Source: Agrypnia vestita
Taxonomy: Eukaryota; Arthropoda; Insecta; Trichoptera; Phryganeidae
DNA length: 64,000 bases
Direction of reading: 5' to 3'
Assembly: GCA_016648135.1 (NCBI GenBank)
Contig: JADDOH010024896.1
Coordinates: 62,001-126,000 of the forward strand
The notes under the pieces were generated by a model. The model searched no databases and had not been told where the DNA came from. It was given only the letters and a program-made list of their open reading frames with translations. The translations under genes and the position numbers were made by a program. Within the stretch, counting starts at the first letter, position 1; each line of letters opens with the position of its first letter. Shown one piece after another: positions 61,649-64,000 of the stretch.

Positions 61649-63535
61649 GTAACCAAAAAATCGACCCGTGTACTTGTACATTGTTGTACTTTGATTACTT
61701 TTAAAAGACAAACAAAATTGTAACAAATCCTTTTTAAGAAAATAAAAATGTAAACATTTAAATAAAATTCTCTTCGTATTAATTAATGTAAACCTTGCAT
61801 TTCTAGCTTCGCGCTCTCAAAGCTTTCTTCGAAATTTTATGTTGTATCTACGCCCTGGCAAAAATATACTAGGTATATAGTTCAATCATTTCTTTTTATT
61901 TGTGACGACATTGAATTGTTTGTTTACTTTTTATTTTGTTTTGTCATTTTCCATTTTTTTTGTTTTCTTTTCTTATATAACACATGTCTGGAGTGCTCTT
62001 AAAGTTTGTAAAAAATCATTTTTAAAGCAATACGTCTACAACGCAATACAATTGTTGATATGATGAATTTTTCACGTTCTTTTACATAACTTGTACTTTT
62101 ACCGTGCTTAAATTAGATGTTTTAAAAATAATTTATAAAGTAAGCACTAGGTAAATTGTCAATTTATTTAAATATAAAGTAAAATTATAATTCAATACAA
62201 ATTAGACGAATCACTTATACAAAAGGAGACATAGAAAAAATCTATATATCGAAAAATATAGTCGCCACCAGGACTTTTTGTTGCCGATAGACTACTTAAC
62301 GAGTTAATAGTTACCAATTTTAAAAAATTGAAAAAAAGTAAAAATATGTGATTTCATTTCAAAATCTATTAAGTATTATTATTTTGAATAATTATGTATA
62401 TAAATAAGATCCATTATTTATCATGTTTTGGGTTTCGTATTAGAAATACGATTTAAGTTTACTTTCTGTGTATACTATTTTGAGTAGAACTAAGATATTA
62501 CTAAGACATATTACTCTATATTAGAAATGATAATGTTCTAATAATACGCTATAGTACTATTCTACGGTCGCTGTCCAATTAGTAAGCTATTTAATATTTC
62601 AATTTATAACATTTCATAAATAACGGGAATCCGTTACTTGAGGACAAAATGTGAAATTATGGGACAAAAATTAGTAAAAAGGAATTCATTCATAATATGA
62701 AACATCAAGTAACAACCAATTCACTACATGAAATCAATATTCAGCCAATCACTAAATATTTATAATACACTATTTATAAATTTTGTTTGATTTTGTATTG
62801 CCAGTTGTCAGTGTTGAACAGTCTGATGGCGATAATGGGGGCTTTCAGTGGAATTAAAAGCATTTTTCACTGTCCGAATACATACAACAAAAGATTGCCT
62901 AGCAACCAATAAACGAAATCGCTTACACAAGGAAAATCGCTTGTACCGTAGACCGGTATCTCCTCTAATAATCGATTTTTTTCCGATTAGTCGATTTCCT
63001 GGCGACACACGTCACACGGAATAATATTTACAAAAATAGTCCCGAGATTGAAGCTGGAGGGTGTCGTAAGGCCGAGTTTCCTCCGGCAGCGCTGGAAGCC
63101 GCAGTGTTTGATGACCTTACATAATAACCTACTCCTTTTGCTTTGTGCGGAGAAAGGAAAATTCCCCCGCAAGGACGTCACTTCTTCAAATTCCCGATCT
63201 TTTCAGATAACCGCGAGTCAGTGTGTGATTTGTTGTTGAGTTTCATTAATTAGAAAACGGTACCTACGATATATTTTCCAGATACTCACGAGTCATAAAC
63301 AAAAGTAAACCAAAATAGTTTTCACAAACATTTGAGACATAATTGGCTTAATACACACAACAATTTTATACTACGAATCTTATCAAAATACAAGAACGTT
63401 CAGAATCTACCAATGCACATTAAATCACACTCTTTCAGTGTTGTTTACTCACTGGTCTTCGATCATATATTTACTATAAATTAAATAATACATCTCGACA
63501 TTTATCCCCCTTCTGTCACTGTTTTATTACCGCAC
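61649..63535. other. Spacer, nothing recognised
   Basis: AT-rich to about 62800; 62940-63230 is more balanced (gccgagtttcctccggcagc) and could hold conserved non-coding DNA. No ORF supported. Confidence 0.3.
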
Positions 63536-63782
63536 CAAACGAGCGCGAAGTTCGTTCCCTCCCGTCCGTCCTCGAAGGGACGTGCCGAACCGGAGAAACT
63601 TTCGCGAAAAGCGAGCATACTCGCGAAGATCTTTATGCAACTATCGATCCGCGGCGCTAAATCTAAGTTTCGTAAGGGACTACAGCCGCTCCGCAGAGTG
63701 TGGTCGTTTGAGAACTGTTTGGGGGGCGCGCGTCAGGCTCGGGCGCAGCGGGCGCCGCGGCGCCGGGGGGGAGGGCACTTAC

Positions 63783-64000
63783 CGGGGTCCTTCCTGCGGC
63801 TCGGGGGCGCTCAGGCTTCGGTCGCCGGGCCGCTCGGGCCGGACACCATAACACGGCTCGAACAAAGCGCCGCGCGGCGGTTACGCAATGCAACGCGACG
63901 GGCGCTAGGTGGCGCGCATCGCGGGCGCTGCGGGGGACTGTCCGGACGCGGGACACGGGACGCGGGACACTGCACTGGCGCTCGGCCGGGCTAATCCATG
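63783..64000 (-). other. Probable 5'-UTR first exon of a host gene (minus strand), open at the window edge
   Basis: On the minus strand, ggaccccg|GTAAGT places a consensus splice donor with the exon ending at 63783 and the intron beginning at 63782. Upstream the sequence is GC-rich and lacks a long ORF in register with the donor, as 5'-UTR exons do. The transcription start is not visible and may lie beyond the window. The identity of the gene cannot be told. The longer open frames through this block are products of high GC content. Confidence 0.45.
63811..63849 (-). CDS. Short upstream ORF in the putative 5' UTR
   Basis: ATG at 63849-63847 opens a 12-codon frame (MVSGPSGPATEA) closed by TGA at 63813-63811, 28 bases before the putative splice donor. 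If the exon call is right, this would be a small upstream ORF able to reduce translation of the main protein. It could equally be a chance ATG. There is no homology to use. Confidence 0.25.
   Translation of the reverse strand: MVSGPSGPATEA

Larger units (their letters stand above)
63536..64000. promoter_or_regulatory. CpG-rich island at the right edge
   Basis: From about 63536, and strongly from 63720, the DNA is GC- and CpG-rich (gggcgcagcgggcgccgcgg and so on), unlike anything else in the window. Such islands mark promoters of constitutively expressed genes in many animals. It contains AGGTGGCGC at 63907-63915, a match to the insect CTCF core. No TATA box is evident. Confidence 0.65.

Noticed and set aside
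63635..63994. Long open frames of 89-119 codons in the CpG island as proteins
   Set aside because: They occur on both strands with R/A/P/G-rich composition, as expected from GC-rich DNA, and run across the putative splice donor.

Overview
This is AT-rich nuclear DNA from an animal, most likely an insect. The evidence is the repeat content: a cecropia-type mariner, an R1-clade retrotransposon, a Penelope-like element, many RTE-type and Jockey/CR1-type LINE tails, and dozens of short foldback elements. The order of insect cannot be fixed from the sequence. There is no bacterial-style gene organisation, no rRNA, no intact tRNA gene and no CRISPR array. Almost all long ORFs that make sense are pieces of transposable elements.

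Layout. 0-10 kb is dominated by small non-autonomous elements: foldback elements, two adjacent perfect palindromes at 1.5-1.7 kb, a terminal-inverted-repeat element with internal minisatellite at 2.1-2.7 kb, and a long hairpin at 6.3 kb. 10.4-12.3 kb holds a 5'-truncated but uninterrupted R1-clade element with a clear target-site duplication, inserted in the terminal hairpin of a Helitron-like repeat. 13-16 kb carries LINE tails. 17.3-18.4 kb is mariner copy A. 19.3-20.2 kb is an LTR-like repeat in minus orientation; its partner at 41.4-43.0 kb carries a five-fold 123-bp minisatellite. 23-36 kb is a field of LINE 3' ends, a Penelope-like element at 27.0-28.4 kb, a piggyBac-like MITE at 32.1-32.6 kb and an hAT element with a nested LINE at 35.5-36.6 kb. 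37.1-37.5 kb is a very long inverted repeat whose arms each carry a hammerhead-ribozyme-like motif. 43.5-46.4 kb has an HSE-rich repeat, a PIF/Harbinger-like element and a TTAA-flanked element with poly-G/poly-C ends. 48.0-49.3 kb is mariner copy B and 55.2-55.8 kb is mariner copy C. 58-61 kb carries a further hammerhead-like motif, the second HSE-rich repeat and an hAT-like MITE.

The only good hint of a host gene is at the right edge. The last ~450 bp are strongly CpG-rich and, on the minus strand, contain a consensus splice donor and a short upstream ORF, as expected of a 5'-untranslated first exon whose intron runs leftwards into the window. If so, most of the window is intron or intergenic DNA upstream or downstream of other exons that cannot be recognised here.

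The most notable signals are: (i) a set of hammerhead-like motifs linked to Penelope-type repeats, including an inverted pair; (ii) a dispersed repeat present in two inverted copies that carries several perfect arrays of alternating GAA/TTC units identical to heat-shock elements; (iii) the minisatellite expansion inside an LTR-like repeat; (iv) perfect 80-bp and 44-bp palindromes side by side.
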